Shown: one piece after another, positions 16,767-26,200 of the stretch | Layout: each line of letters opens with the position of its first letter | How positions within the stretch are numbered: the first letter of the stretch is position 1 | Position numbers and translations under genes: made by a program | Origin: Dinoroseobacter sp039192165 | Lineage (GTDB): Bacteria; Pseudomonadota; Alphaproteobacteria; Rhodobacterales; Rhodobacteraceae | Direction: 5' to 3' | DNA length: 64,000 nucleotides | Assembly: GCA_039192165.1 (NCBI GenBank) | Contig: JBCCXD010000006.1 | Location: forward strand, 124,001 to 188,000 | Notes under the pieces: generated by a model | Told to the model about the DNA's origin: nothing | Seen by the model: only the letters and a program-made list of their open reading frames with translations | Database searches by the model: none

Positions 16767-17558
16767 TCAACGCGCGCGAACAATCTCTGAGAAAGCGGAA
16801 AAAATCGGTTCGTTCGCTGCAATCAGGTGGCCGCTGTCCAGGAGGTCGTCCCCTTTATAGATCGGCTCAACCAGGCCTCCCGCCTCTCTCACAACAATCA
16901 CGCCCGCTGCGATGTCCCATGCGCTCAAGCCGCGTTCCCAAAACCCTTCATAGCGGCCGGCCGCCACATAGGCGAGATCGAGCGCTGCGGCGCCCCAGCG
17001 TCGGACGCCGGCGCAGGCTGGCAGCAGCTGACCAAGATCCCCCAAAGTCGCAGGGAGGTTCTTGTTTGCGGCAAACGGAAGGCCCGTAGCGAAGACTGAG
17101 TCGCTCAGATGTCGGCGCCCTGAAACCCGCAGCCTCGTCTGGTTCATCCAGGCACCCTGGCCTTTCTCTGCAAAAAACATTTCATCCTTGGCTGCGTCGA
17201 ATACAACACCGGCTACGATCTCGCCCTTGTATTCGAGTGCAATCGACACCGCCCAATGCGGCATGCCATGCAGGAAATTTGTGGTGCCATCGAGGGGGTC
17301 GACAATCCATCGCCGGGTCGGGTCATTGCCGTCAGCCGCCCCGGACTCTTCCCCCAGCCACCCGTAGTTTGGACGCGCTTCCATCAGCGCCTCCCGGATA
17401 ATTTCTTCGGCCCGGGTATCGGCCCGGCTGACAAAGTCGCCGGCGCCTTTCATCGAGACCTGGAGGTTCTCCACCTCGCGGAAATCCTTCACAAGGGACC
17501 GTCCAGCTGCCCGGGCTGCTTTAATCATGATGTTGAGGTTCGCGCTGCCGATGCTCAT
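16767..17558 (-). CDS. suhB: Inositol monophosphatase-family protein (SuhB-like)
   Basis: This 263-residue enzyme of the lithium-sensitive, Mg-dependent phosphatase superfamily carries motif 1 WIVDPLDGTTNF (about 84-95) and motif 2 GLSAWDIAAG (about 212-221), which supply the metal-binding Asp residues, plus GEES further upstream. It hydrolyses inositol monophosphate or a related sugar phosphate; SuhB in bacteria also acts with the transcription antitermination machinery. ATG 17558 has AGGAGA six bases upstream; the TTG one codon earlier was rejected. Confidence 0.9.
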   Translation of the reverse strand: MSIGSANLNIMIKAARAAGRSLVKDFREVENLQVSMKGAGDFVSRADTRAEEIIREALMEARPNYGWLGEESGAADGNDPTRRWIVDPLDGTTNFLHGMPHWAVSIALEYKGEIVAGVVFDAAKDEMFFAEKGQGAWMNQTRLRVSGRRHLSDSVFATGLPFAANKNLPATLGDLGQLLPACAGVRRWGAAALDLAYVAAGRYEGFWERGLSAWDIAAGVIVVREAGGLVEPIYKGDDLLDSGHLIAANEPIFSAFSEIVRAR

Positions 17559-17683
17559 CAAGGCTCTCCTGAAATCCAGCGCCCGCGTATAGAGTGACCT
17601 GCCCGCTCTGCCAAGCCCGAAAGCGCTGCGGGCTCACGCGCTTATGAGTGGTCTTCACGTCGTGCATGGCTCAAACACCAGGT

Positions 17684-18682
17684 ATGATCACTCGACGCCT
17701 TTTCACTCTGTCGGCAACAAGTAGCCTGTGCAGCCCAGCCGTCGGCCGACTTTTTGCACAAACAGCGCCCGGTGCAGCGATAGCGGGGTCGGCCGCAGCG
17801 TTGGAGCAACTGCACAGTGTCAGCGTGTTGGTCGGTGGTGAAACCGTTGTGAGCGAGGCTTTCCGGGGGCCACCGCTGGGGCGCCCGGCACCAATCAAAT
17901 CAGTTTCCAAAAGCCTTGTGGCCCTGTGCCTCGGGGCTGCGATCGACCGCGGCGTGATATCGGGCGTCGACGCGACACTCGGCGAAGTGGCGCAGGACCT
18001 GATCCCGCAAGGGGCTGACGCGCGCGTTGCAAAGATCACGATGGCGGATCTGGTGACGATGCAAGCCGGGCTGGAACGCACATCCGGCGCCAACTACGGA
18101 GAGTGGGTCGCCAGCCGCGACTGGGTGGCTAATGCGCTCTCTCGTCCCTTCGTGGCGGAACCGGGGCGCGGTATGCTCTATTCCACAGGCAGCTTTCACG
18201 TTCTTGGCGCAGCGCTCTCAGTCGCGTCTGGAAAGAGCCTTTTGAGCATGATGCAGGAGTGGATCGGCACTCCGCTTGATGTCGATTTTCCTGCCTGGAC
18301 CCGTGACCCGCAAGGCTACTATCTGGGCGGCAATGAAATGGCGCTAAGACCTGCCGATTTGCTGAAAATTGGCGGGATGATGATACGCAACGATGGCACC
18401 GTTCTAAGCAAGGAGTGGATCGAAGTTTCTTACATTCCGCGGACACGGTCGCGCTGGTCCGGTTTGGGGTATGGCTACGGCTGGTTCCTCGGGCGGGCCG
18501 ATGGCGCCAACTTCGCGCTGGGGCGGGGCTACGGCGGGCAGATCCTTTGCCTTGTGCCAGAGCGCCAAACGGTGATTGCAATCACGTCAGACCCGACGCG
18601 GCCAGCGCGCTCGGGTGGCTATTTCAGCGATCTTATGCAATTGATTTCGCGTGATATTCTACCTGCTTTGCGATCAGCTTAG
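17684..18682 (+). CDS. Serine hydrolase, beta-lactamase/class C-like family
   Basis: This 332-residue protein begins with a twin-arginine-like signal (MITRRLFTLS...), indicating export. The class C beta-lactamase/DD-peptidase-like domain has the nucleophile motif S73VSK76 and a YST element (about 165) in the position of the Tyr motif. A GRGYGGQ segment near the C-terminus replaces the usual K-T/S-G triad. Such proteins include esterases and 6-aminohexanoate-dimer-hydrolase-like enzymes; substrate unknown. ATG 17666 is an alternative start. A resistance role is not supported. Confidence 0.75.
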   Translation: MITRRLFTLSATSSLCSPAVGRLFAQTAPGAAIAGSAAALEQLHSVSVLVGGETVVSEAFRGPPLGRPAPIKSVSKSLVALCLGAAIDRGVISGVDATLGEVAQDLIPQGADARVAKITMADLVTMQAGLERTSGANYGEWVASRDWVANALSRPFVAEPGRGMLYSTGSFHVLGAALSVASGKSLLSMMQEWIGTPLDVDFPAWTRDPQGYYLGGNEMALRPADLLKIGGMMIRNDGTVLSKEWIEVSYIPRTRSRWSGLGYGYGWFLGRADGANFALGRGYGGQILCLVPERQTVIAITSDPTRPARSGGYFSDLMQLISRDILPALRSA

Positions 18683-19596
18683 GCCGGGGCCGGGACCCGT
18701 TGCAGTTTGAGCGGTTCAGTCCGTGCCAGGCGGAGAACATGTGCCATGTAGGGCAAAGTGGTCTCGTCCGTCCGCGTTGCGGCGTAGAGCCGTTTTGTCA
18801 CGCCATTTTTGGTAAGGGGCCGTGTCACATAGTCTGAATTGTAGCGCACTTCGCGCACCACCCAGTCCGGCAAAACCGCAACGCCTCGGTTCGAGGCCAC
18901 AAGCAAAAGTATAACGGCTGTGAGCTCAACCTGCCGTTGCCCCTTCGGTTCCACCCCGGCGGGCAACAGCAATTCTGTAAAAACATCGAGCCGCGAGCGC
19001 TCGACCGGATAGGTAATGAGCGTCTGATCTCGAAAATCCTCTGCAACAACACATTCCTTCTTCGCCAGCGGATTCTGGCTAGACGCCACAAAAACCGGCT
19101 CATAATCAAAGAGCGGCGTGAAATCGACGCCCGGCAACTCTTCAGGATCTGAGGAAACCACCAGATCAATTTGTTCCCGTTGCAGCGCCGGTAATGCCTC
19201 AAACTGCAGCCCGGGCCTAATATCAACATCTACATCTGGCCAGGCTTTGCGAAATTGCTCAAGAACCGGAAAGAGCCACTCGAAACACGCGTGGCACTCA
19301 ATTGCAATATGCAGTCGACCTGTCTTTCCAGCACGCAAAGCATCAAACTCTTCTTCGAGTGCAGCAATTTGCGGCAGGACCTGATTGGCGAGCTTTAGAA
19401 GCCGCATGCCCGCGGCAGACAGTTTCAGCGGCTTGGAGCGTCGCACGAAAAGCTCCACACCAGTTTGATCTTCCAAGCCTTTGATTTGATGAGATAAGGC
19501 TGATTGCGTAATATTGAGAACACTGGCCGCTTTTGCCAATCCGCCGGCCTCATGGATCGCCCTAATCGTCCGCAGGTGTCGAAACTCAAGATGCAT
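18679..19596 (-). CDS. metR: LysR-type regulator MetR
   Basis: This 305-residue LysR regulator has an N-terminal winged HTH (about 1-60; GGLAKAASVLNITQSALSHQI) and a substrate-binding domain with homocysteine-type MetR features (AIECHACFEWLFPVL, LLLVASNRGVAVLPDWV). MetR activates methionine genes with homocysteine as coactivator. It is transcribed divergently from metF across 96 bp that holds two near-consensus MetR boxes, the classical metR arrangement. Its stop overlaps the serine hydrolase stop by four bases. Confidence 0.9.
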   Translation of the reverse strand: MHLEFRHLRTIRAIHEAGGLAKAASVLNITQSALSHQIKGLEDQTGVELFVRRSKPLKLSAAGMRLLKLANQVLPQIAALEEEFDALRAGKTGRLHIAIECHACFEWLFPVLEQFRKAWPDVDVDIRPGLQFEALPALQREQIDLVVSSDPEELPGVDFTPLFDYEPVFVASSQNPLAKKECVVAEDFRDQTLITYPVERSRLDVFTELLLPAGVEPKGQRQVELTAVILLLVASNRGVAVLPDWVVREVRYNSDYVTRPLTKNGVTKRLYAATRTDETTLPYMAHVLRLARTEPLKLQRVPAPA

Positions 19597-19601
19597 TTAT
19601 T

Positions 19602-19614
19602 TGAGTCACCTTCA
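19602..19614. promoter_or_regulatory. MetR box 1
   Basis: TGAGTCACCTTCA matches the MetR consensus TGAA-N5-TTCA at 7 of 8 specified positions and lies just upstream of metR. Confidence 0.6.
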
Positions 19615-19632
19615 TGATCGTGTTGAGTATTA

Positions 19633-19645
19633 TGAAATTGTCTCA
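19633..19645. promoter_or_regulatory. MetR box 2
   Basis: TGAAATTGTCTCA matches TGAA-N5-TTCA at 7 of 8 specified positions, 31 bp from box 1 and 48 bp before the metF start. Two sites in a divergent metR promoter agree with the known E. coli and Salmonella pattern. Confidence 0.6.
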
Positions 19646-19692
19646 GAATTATGCGTGTGCGACAAGGCCGGGAAATGACCCAGGGGGTTCCT

Positions 19693-20562
19693 ATGTCCGC
19701 GCCGCGCGTCTCTTTCGAGTTCTTCCCACCACAGTCTCTGCAAGCGTCTTTTCGTCTGTGGGATACGGTGCAAACGCTCGCCCCGCTCGATCCGAGCTTC
19801 GTATCTGTGACCTATGGCGCGGGTGGCACGACGCGGAAGCTCACGCATGAGGCGGTCGCAACGATCGGCCAGAACTATGGTCTCAAGGTCGCTGCACACC
19901 TGACTTGTGTGGATGCAACAAAAACCGAAACGCTTGAGATCGCCGAGGCGTATGCGGAGGCAGGCGTCTCCGATATTGTGGCGCTGCGCGGTGACCCGCC
20001 CAAAGGACAGGATGGGTTCGTTCCGGCGAAAGACGGGTTTTCCTGTTCAGTTGACCTGATCGAAGCCTTGGCCGAGACAGGCAAATTCACGCTGCGGGTT
20101 GGCGCCTACCCCGAAGTTCATCCGGAAGCGACCGATGCAAAGGCTGATGTGGCCTATCTTAAGCGAAAGATTGACGCAGGGGCATCTTCGGCCATCACGC
20201 AGTTCTTTTTCGACGTGGAAACGTTTCTGCGGTTCCGCGATCGCTGCGCGGCGGCCGGGATCGATGCCCCGATCCTGCCTGGTATCCTGCCGATTGAGAA
20301 CTGGACGAAAACACGCAACTTCGCTCTTCGCTGTGGAACGCAAGTGCCCGGATGGATGGACGAGGCCTTCACTGCCGCCACCCGAGACGGGCGCGAGGAC
20401 TTACTGGCGATCAGCATCGCAACGGAGATGTGCAGTACGCTTCTGGAAGAAGGCGTCGAAGACCTGCACTTCTACACGTTGAACAAGCCTGAGTTGACCC
20501 GGGACATTTGCGCGGCGCTCGGCATCAATCCGAAAACTGATCTTTCAGAAGTCGCTGCCTGA
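19693..20562 (+). CDS. metF: Methylenetetrahydrofolate reductase
   Basis: This 289-residue FAD-dependent TIM-barrel enzyme reduces 5,10-methylene-THF to 5-methyl-THF for methionine synthesis. Signature blocks are VSFEFFPP (N-terminal strand), VTYGAGGTTR, ALRGDPP, and the Q/F motif ITQFFFDVE. ATG 19693 follows GGGGG five bases upstream and removes a non-conserved N-terminal extension. It is divergent from metR and very probably MetR-activated. It ends tail to tail with sufE. Confidence 0.95.
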   Translation: MSAPRVSFEFFPPQSLQASFRLWDTVQTLAPLDPSFVSVTYGAGGTTRKLTHEAVATIGQNYGLKVAAHLTCVDATKTETLEIAEAYAEAGVSDIVALRGDPPKGQDGFVPAKDGFSCSVDLIEALAETGKFTLRVGAYPEVHPEATDAKADVAYLKRKIDAGASSAITQFFFDVETFLRFRDRCAAAGIDAPILPGILPIENWTKTRNFALRCGTQVPGWMDEAFTAATRDGREDLLAISIATEMCSTLLEEGVEDLHFYTLNKPELTRDICAALGINPKTDLSEVAA

Positions 20563-20991
20563 TCAGGAGGCCATGGCGTCTTTTGCCAGCAGGTTGATGC
20601 GTTCCACCATTGCCCGCACCCCGTTGGAACGTTGCGCTGACAAATGATCGTGCAGACCAAGCCGCCCAAGTTCAGCGTGTGCGTCAACCTGAACCACTTC
20701 TGAAACCGGCAAACCTGAGTAAAGCGCCCGCAAGACAGCGATCAGTCCTCGCACGATCATTGCGTCGCTTTCCCCGTCAAATGAAAATATGGCGCTCGGC
20801 CCCTGCCCTTCAATCCGCGACAATAGCCAGACCTGGCTGGCACAGCCCTCGACCTTGGTGGCCGGGACTTTTACCGCGTCGTCCAGCGGTGCCATTTCCT
20901 TGCCCATGTCGATCACTGTACGATAGCGATCTTCCCAGTCATCCAGAAACTCGAACGTTTCGGCGATCTCTTCAAAGGCTTCAGTGGCCAT
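20563..20991 (-). CDS. sufE: SufE-family cysteine desulfuration protein
   Basis: This 142-residue protein of the SufE family accepts persulfide sulfur from a SufS-type cysteine desulfurase for Fe-S cluster assembly. The acceptor cysteine is Cys50 in VEGCASQVW. The family block SDAMIVRGLIAVL and the LSAQRSNGVRAMVERI C-terminus are also present. ATG 20991 is preferred over the upstream Met codons. The gene stands alone rather than in a suf operon. Confidence 0.92.
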   Translation of the reverse strand: MATEAFEEIAETFEFLDDWEDRYRTVIDMGKEMAPLDDAVKVPATKVEGCASQVWLLSRIEGQGPSAIFSFDGESDAMIVRGLIAVLRALYSGLPVSEVVQVDAHAELGRLGLHDHLSAQRSNGVRAMVERINLLAKDAMAS

Positions 20992-21134
20992 TGTCTTCCT
21001 CATGCAGCGCGTGCCTCTCACCTATGGCGTGGGTCGCCAGAGGTCCAGAGCCGATGCTGCACGGCGCGGTCTTTTCAAGCCAGTGCCAATCAGTTAGGAC
21101 GAGCGGACTGGTTTTGGGGCGAAGGAGAGGTCGC

Positions 21135-21551
21135 GTGCGAGTTGCGATTTTGCTTGGATGCGTGCTTGCAATTGCTGCGTGCGGCGGCGAGCCAGAGATC
21201 GAACGCCTTGAACCAGTTCCTGAAACTGCCGATTTCGATCCGCGCGATCTGATTACCAGTGTAACCAGCACGCGCCGCGACCGGTTGCCCGGCGGCGTCA
21301 TCGTGACTGCAACTGGTCTTCCGCCTTCGCAAGGTTGGTGGGCCGCGGAGCTGGTCCCGCTGGACGAAGAAACTGACAGCAATACGCTGGCATTTGAGTT
21401 TCGTATTGCCCGTCCGCGCGACGCGGAGCCCCCCGGCACGACGCAATCCCGTGAGGTGGTCGTTGCACTGTTTCTCAGTGATCAGCGTCTGGACGGCATT
21501 AATGAGGTCGTAATTGTCGGCGCCCAGAACCGGCGCAGTTTGCGTCCTTAA
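21135..21551 (+). CDS. Small predicted lipoprotein, unknown function
   Basis: This 138-residue protein starts at GTG 21135, chosen for the strong AAGGAGAGG just upstream. A lipoprotein signal ends LAIAAC followed by GG (Cys about residue 16), so it should be anchored in a membrane. The rest is a compact beta-rich domain with VTATGLPPSQGWWAAELVPL and RREVVVALFLS-like strands. I do not recognise the family. The long in-frame extension upstream runs antisense through sufE and is not coding. Confidence 0.65.
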   Translation: MRVAILLGCVLAIAACGGEPEIERLEPVPETADFDPRDLITSVTSTRRDRLPGGVIVTATGLPPSQGWWAAELVPLDEETDSNTLAFEFRIARPRDAEPPGTTQSREVVVALFLSDQRLDGINEVVIVGAQNRRSLRP

Positions 21552-21558
21552 TGAAAAA

Positions 21559-21577
21559 CGCCCCGGAGTTCGGGGCG
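21559..21577. terminator. Bidirectional terminator between lipoprotein gene and sodB
   Basis: A 7-bp stem CGCCCCG / CGGGGCG with a 5-nt loop lies 7 bp past the lipoprotein stop and about 26 bp past the sodB stop. A run of five T follows on the minus strand and CATTTTG on the plus strand. Confidence 0.75.
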
Positions 21578-21603
21578 CATTTTGCGAGTTCAAGCGGTCG
21601 CGT

Positions 21604-22206
21604 TTACGCCATCCGGCTTGCGACGTTTTCCCAGTTCACAAGACTGTCGAGGAAGTTTGTCAGATAGGCCGGTCGCTTGTTGCGGAAGTCGATGTAGTAG
21701 GAATGCTCCCACACATCGCAGCCCAAAAGCGCCGTCTGACCAAAGCACAGCGGGTTTACGCCGTTTTCAGTTTTGGTCACGGCCAGCGACCCGTCTGCGT
21801 TTTGCACCAGCCAAGCCCAGCCGGACCCAAACTGGCCTGCACCGGCAGCCGAGAACTCCTGCTTAAACTGATCTACCGAACCAAAAGCCTCTTTGAGTGC
21901 GTCTTCGAGCATACCAGGCATCTTGCTGTCACCCGGCCCCATCATTTCCCAGAATTGATTGTGGTTCCAAAGTTGGGAGATGTTGTTGAAGATCCCGTTC
22001 TGGGCGACGGCGCTCGCATCATAGGTGCCCTTGATGATCTCCTCCATGCTTTTGCTTTCCCATTCGGTACCAGCGATCAGTTTATTGCCGTTGTCCACGT
22101 AGGCTTTGTGGTGAAGGTCGTGGTGGTATTCCAGCGTCTCTTTCGACATGCCATTGCCGGCTAGTGCGTCATGGGCATAGGGAAGATCAGGAAGTTCGAA
22201 AGCCAT
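21604..22206 (-). CDS. sodB: Superoxide dismutase, Fe/Mn type
   Basis: This 200-residue Fe/Mn superoxide dismutase has metal ligands in EYHHDLHHKAY (His28), NHNQFW, and the C-terminal DVWEHSYYIDF signature. It also has GSGWAWLVQNADGSL and an iron-type AQNGIFNNISQLWNH segment (Gln-rich rather than the Mn-type HNHTLF). It detoxifies superoxide in the cytoplasm. A 12-bp perfect palindrome lies 50 bp upstream of the start. Confidence 0.95.
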   Translation of the reverse strand: MAFELPDLPYAHDALAGNGMSKETLEYHHDLHHKAYVDNGNKLIAGTEWESKSMEEIIKGTYDASAVAQNGIFNNISQLWNHNQFWEMMGPGDSKMPGMLEDALKEAFGSVDQFKQEFSAAGAGQFGSGWAWLVQNADGSLAVTKTENGVNPLCFGQTALLGCDVWEHSYYIDFRNKRPAYLTNFLDSLVNWENVASRMA

Positions 22207-22255
22207 TTTGGGCCCCTCTCTGGCGCGTAGTGTATCCTGCAGCGTATAAGAGAGT

Positions 22256-22267
22256 TTGGCGCGCCAA
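22256..22267. promoter_or_regulatory. Palindrome upstream of sodB
   Basis: TTGGCGCGCCAA is a perfect 12-bp palindrome 50 bp upstream of the sodB start. It could be an operator; no regulator is identifiable and the core contains a common GC palindrome. Confidence 0.25.
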
Positions 22268-22295
22268 CGTCAAGGGCCGGTGCGCCACTGAAGCT

Positions 22296-22691
22296 CTATT
22301 TTGAGCGACATGCGTAATGGGCAATGAAACGATTTTTGTAACCACCAGGGATCGAAACCATCGTTCCCCGACTGCGATTGGGGATATAGGAAAAGCTGCT
22401 TCTCAGGAAAGTCTGCTGTCCTCGGTTATTCCGCAACAACATTTCGGTGAAGCGTATTTCCACGCGCCCGCTGTCAGACAGCGTTGTTTTACCAACAACC
22501 TCCTGCCCACGCGCATCCATCAACGCGGGCTCAAATTTGGCGACCTCAAGTGCAGTGTCAATGACAAGGACAAATCTGGCAGGCATGGCGTTTTGCCCGG
22601 TTCGCAGTGAGCAGGCCACCGATTGGCTTGCTTCCGCCGTGAGCGGGGCAATGACGAAACCAACGACAAGGGCAACGACGCGGCAGAGCAT
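22296..22691 (-). CDS. Exported protein of unknown function
   Basis: This 131-residue protein has a clear signal peptide (MLCRVVALVVGFVIAPLTAEA), so it is periplasmic or secreted. The mature part is a small beta-rich domain with two cysteines (VACSLRTG and HYACRSK) that could form a disulfide linking its two ends. AGGAGAG precedes the ATG. It stands alone between sodB and the sarcosine oxidase operon. No family recognised. Confidence 0.65.
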   Translation of the reverse strand: MLCRVVALVVGFVIAPLTAEASQSVACSLRTGQNAMPARFVLVIDTALEVAKFEPALMDARGQEVVGKTTLSDSGRVEIRFTEMLLRNNRGQQTFLRSSFSYIPNRSRGTMVSIPGGYKNRFIAHYACRSK

Positions 22692-22749
22692 GAGGATTCT
22701 CTCCTAAGTTGTATATAAACAAAAATATACACTTAAAAGATTAGCAACT

Positions 22750-23280
22750 TCAAGTTGCGGATACAGCACCGACACGAGCCAAAGGGTCGCAAGCTGCATA
22801 TAAAAGATCCTGCGCGTAGCTCGCGTATGACGAGAAACAGAGGATCTGGGCGCACTCTTGCTCCAACATCCAGACAGCAGCCGCAATCTGCCCAAGATGC
22901 GTGCGCCGTATCTGCCCCTGCCGAAAACGATCCGGATGCGTATCGAACGGCACGGTTTTCGCCAGCACTTCGCGCAGCCGCGGCCCGCGAAGTTCGAAGC
23001 TGGCGCGCATATCAGAAACATCTGTGACCATGGCATGCATTCCTGCCAATGCAGCTTCTGTGCGCGATTTAAAGGATACCAAATCTGTCAGGTCGCAGAT
23101 CAGCAACAGCTCGTCGGGGGAGAACCAAAGCAGCGCCAAATCATCGGTTTTTGAGACTTCAAGAGGCGCGGGCACGGATAGGCCAAACGCATCTGAAATC
23201 TGAGCATTTGCTACAGAAAGATCCGCCCGAAGGGCAAGCATGCCGCGCTGCGCGAGACGTGTTACGGCCATATCAGACAT
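22750..23280 (-). CDS. soxG: Sarcosine oxidase gamma subunit
   Basis: This 176-residue SoxG-family subunit belongs to heterotetrameric sarcosine oxidase, which converts sarcosine to glycine with transfer of the methyl group to THF or release as formaldehyde. It resembles a degenerate GcvT-type fold (DLALLWFSPDELLLI, DVSDMRASFELRGP). ATG 23280 (MSDMAVTR) overlaps the soxA end by eight bases; Met three codons later is an alternative. It is the last gene of the operon. Confidence 0.88.
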   Translation of the reverse strand: MSDMAVTRLAQRGMLALRADLSVANAQISDAFGLSVPAPLEVSKTDDLALLWFSPDELLLICDLTDLVSFKSRTEAALAGMHAMVTDVSDMRASFELRGPRLREVLAKTVPFDTHPDRFRQGQIRRTHLGQIAAAVWMLEQECAQILCFSSYASYAQDLLYAACDPLARVGAVSAT

Positions 23281-26200
23281 CCTGCCGTGCCCCGTCCTTA
23301 TCAAGAAATACGGGATCGACCACACGCGCAGCTATTGTACCGCCGGTCGCTGAAGTCACCGAAACCGTTTGACCCATCCGCCTTGGCCCATGTTTCAGAA
23401 GCGCCATTGCGATTCCGCGTTTGAGCGTTGGCGAACGATAGCTTGAGGTAACACGCCCCTCGGTCACAAATTGACCATTGGTATTTTCGCCGTCGCCCAG
23501 AATGTAGGCTCCATCCGGCAAAACAGAGGCATCAAGTGTCTCTAACCCGACAAGCTGCCAACGATCCGGGTCGGCCATATGCGCGCGCATCTGGGCGCGC
23601 TTTCCAAGAAAGTCGTCTTTCTTTTTCGAGATGGCCCAGTTCAACCCAAGATCCTGTGGGATCACCGTGCCATCGGTTTCGTCACCGATCATGATGAAGC
23701 CTTTTTCGGCCCTCATGATGTGCAGCGCCTCGGTTCCGTAAGGTGTGATCCCATCTTCTGCTCCGGCCTCGTACAGCTTGTCCCACAACCTCTGCGCCTG
23801 CCCGGTCGGGGCCGCGATCTCGTAACTCAGTTCTCCCGAAAAACTGATGCGGAACATGCGGACCGGAACACCTGCAAGTGTCCCCTCAACCCAGTGCATA
23901 AAGGGCAATGCCGACTTAGACACATTCAGACCACCAAGCTTTTGCAAGACGTCCCGCGCCTTGGGCCCGACAACCGCGATCTGGCCATATTGCTCAGTCA
24001 CGTTCTGGGTGAATACCTTCCAGTCCCACCACTCACACTGCAGCCAGTCTTCCATATGTGCGTGGACATGGTCCGCCCCGCCGGAGGTTGTGTGGCAAAG
24101 CCACGTGTCCGCGTCGATCCGCGCCACCACCCCGTCATCCATCAGAAAGCCGTTTTCAGTGCACATCAGGCCATAGCGGCACTTCCCAACCGGCAGAGTG
24201 CTCATCATGTTGGTGTAGAGCATGTCGAGGAAACGGCCGGCGTCTGGTCCCTTTACCAGGATCTTGCCGAGTGTGGAGGCGTCGAGCAAACCGACAGAAC
24301 GGCGCGTCGCCAGAACTTCGCGGGCCACCGCCTGCTCGGGCGTCTCGTCGCCCCGAAGATAGCAATAGGGTCTGCGCCATTGCCCCACCGGCTCCCAATA
24401 GGCCCCGTTCGCATCATGCCACGCGTGCAGAGGCGTTTTGCGAACGGGCTGGAACAGCGCTCCCCGCGCCTCACCTGCGATCGCCCCCATTGAGATTGGC
24501 GTGTACGGCGGGCGGAAGGTGGTCGTACCTACATTCGGAATTGCATCATCCAGCGCATTCGCAAGAACCGCCAATCCATTGATGTTACTGAGCTTACCTT
24601 GATCCGTGGCCATACCCAGTGTGGTGTAGCGTTTGGCATGTTCGACGCTTTCAAAGCCTTCGCGCGCGGCAAGTTGCACGTCCGAGACTTTCACGTCGTT
24701 CTGGTAGTCCAGAAACATCTTGCTGCGCAGCTCCGCGCTGGCATTCGACGGCACCATCCAGACTGGCTCCGGCGCGCTCTCCTGAGGGCCATCAGCCACA
24801 GCGGGCTGGACGTCGGCCGGGCGCTCCACACGCTGGGCGGCCAGTTGCCCAGCCTCCGCGGCATCAGTGAGAACTGCGCCGAGATGCACCGCCCCTGCGG
24901 CGGCGCCAGCAGGGATGACAAACGGCGTACCGTCCGCGCCCGTGGGCGCATGGCCGGGATCAGGCTTGAAGCACAGGCGTGCGTCATCCCAAGTCAGCTT
25001 GCCACCGCAATGGGACCACAGATGAACCACCGGAGACCACCCACCGGACATGGCCACGCATTCGCAGGCAATCGTCTCGAGGGCCGCACCCTCACCTTGT
25101 GCCAGACAAACCTCCACACCAGTGACATTCCGGCGGCCCTTAACACCTGCAATGCCCCGTCCAGCCTCGACACGTACACCGCGCTCGGCCACCAGTTTCG
25201 GCAACGCGCCTGAGACATCCGCGCGCGCATCGAGAATGGCAGGCACATCGAGCCCGGCGTCGAGCAGAGCCAGTGCCGTGCGATAAGCGTCATCGTTGTT
25301 GGTTGCAATGACCGTTCTGTCCCCCGGGCTCAGCGCATAATTCACAACATAATCCCGCACCGCTGAGGCAAGCATAACGCCAGGAATATCATTTCCCGCA
25401 AACGTCAGCGGGCGCTCGATCGCGCCTGTGGCAGTAATGATCTGCCGGGCGCGGATCCGCCACAGACGGTGGCGCGGGCGCCCGTCGTCCGGGCTGTGGT
25501 CCGCCACACGTTCGTAGGCCAGTGCGTAGCCGTGGTCATAGACCCCGGCGCCCATTGTCCGCGGGCGCAAGGTTACATTTTCCAGGGCATTCAGCTGCTG
25601 AAGCGCTGCATCACTCCAGGCCTCCGGACGCTGCCCATCGATTGTGCCACCATCGACCGGTGCTCGCCCGCCCCAATGCGCCGTCTGCTCAAGCACCAGC
25701 ACACGGGCGCCGCCAGCTGCGGCGGACAGCGCGGCCTGAAGCCCTGCAACGCCACCGCCAATCACCAGAATATCGGTGTGGTGATAGAGATGTTCATAAT
25801 GGTCGGCATCACGGTCCGACGGCGCAGGACCAAGCCCGGCACTTTGCCGGATAACGGGCTCGAACAGGTGCTTCCACAGGGCCCGCGGGTGAATAAAAGT
25901 CTTGTAATAAAACCCCGCGGGCAGGAGCTTTTCGACCTTCGAGTTTAGCGCTCCGAGGTCAAACTCAAGACTGGGCCAGTGGTTCTGGCTGCGCGCTGAA
26001 AGCCCCTCGAAGAGTTCCGTTGTCGTGGCCCGTTGGTTGGGCTCCATGCGGGTCCCGTCTGCCAGCGTAAGCAGCGCATTGGGTTCCTCCGCACCGGCGG
26101 CGATGACCCCGCGCGGCCGATGATACTTGAAGGACCGCCCCAGCAGGGTCTGGCCTGACGCGAGCAAGGCCGATGCAAGTGTGTCGCCCCCGTAGCCACG

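Noticed and set aside
17684..18682. True class C beta-lactamase
   Set aside because: The SxxK motif is present, but the KTG triad and YxN are not clearly conserved; esterase-type serine hydrolases fit better.
20610..21134. Long upstream extension of the small lipoprotein gene
   Set aside because: It is antisense to sufE and would bury the lipoprotein signal; a strong ribosome site precedes GTG 21135.
23579..24493. 304-codon plus-strand open frame opposite soxA
   Set aside because: Antisense shadow of a highly conserved gene, with no ribosome site or domain.
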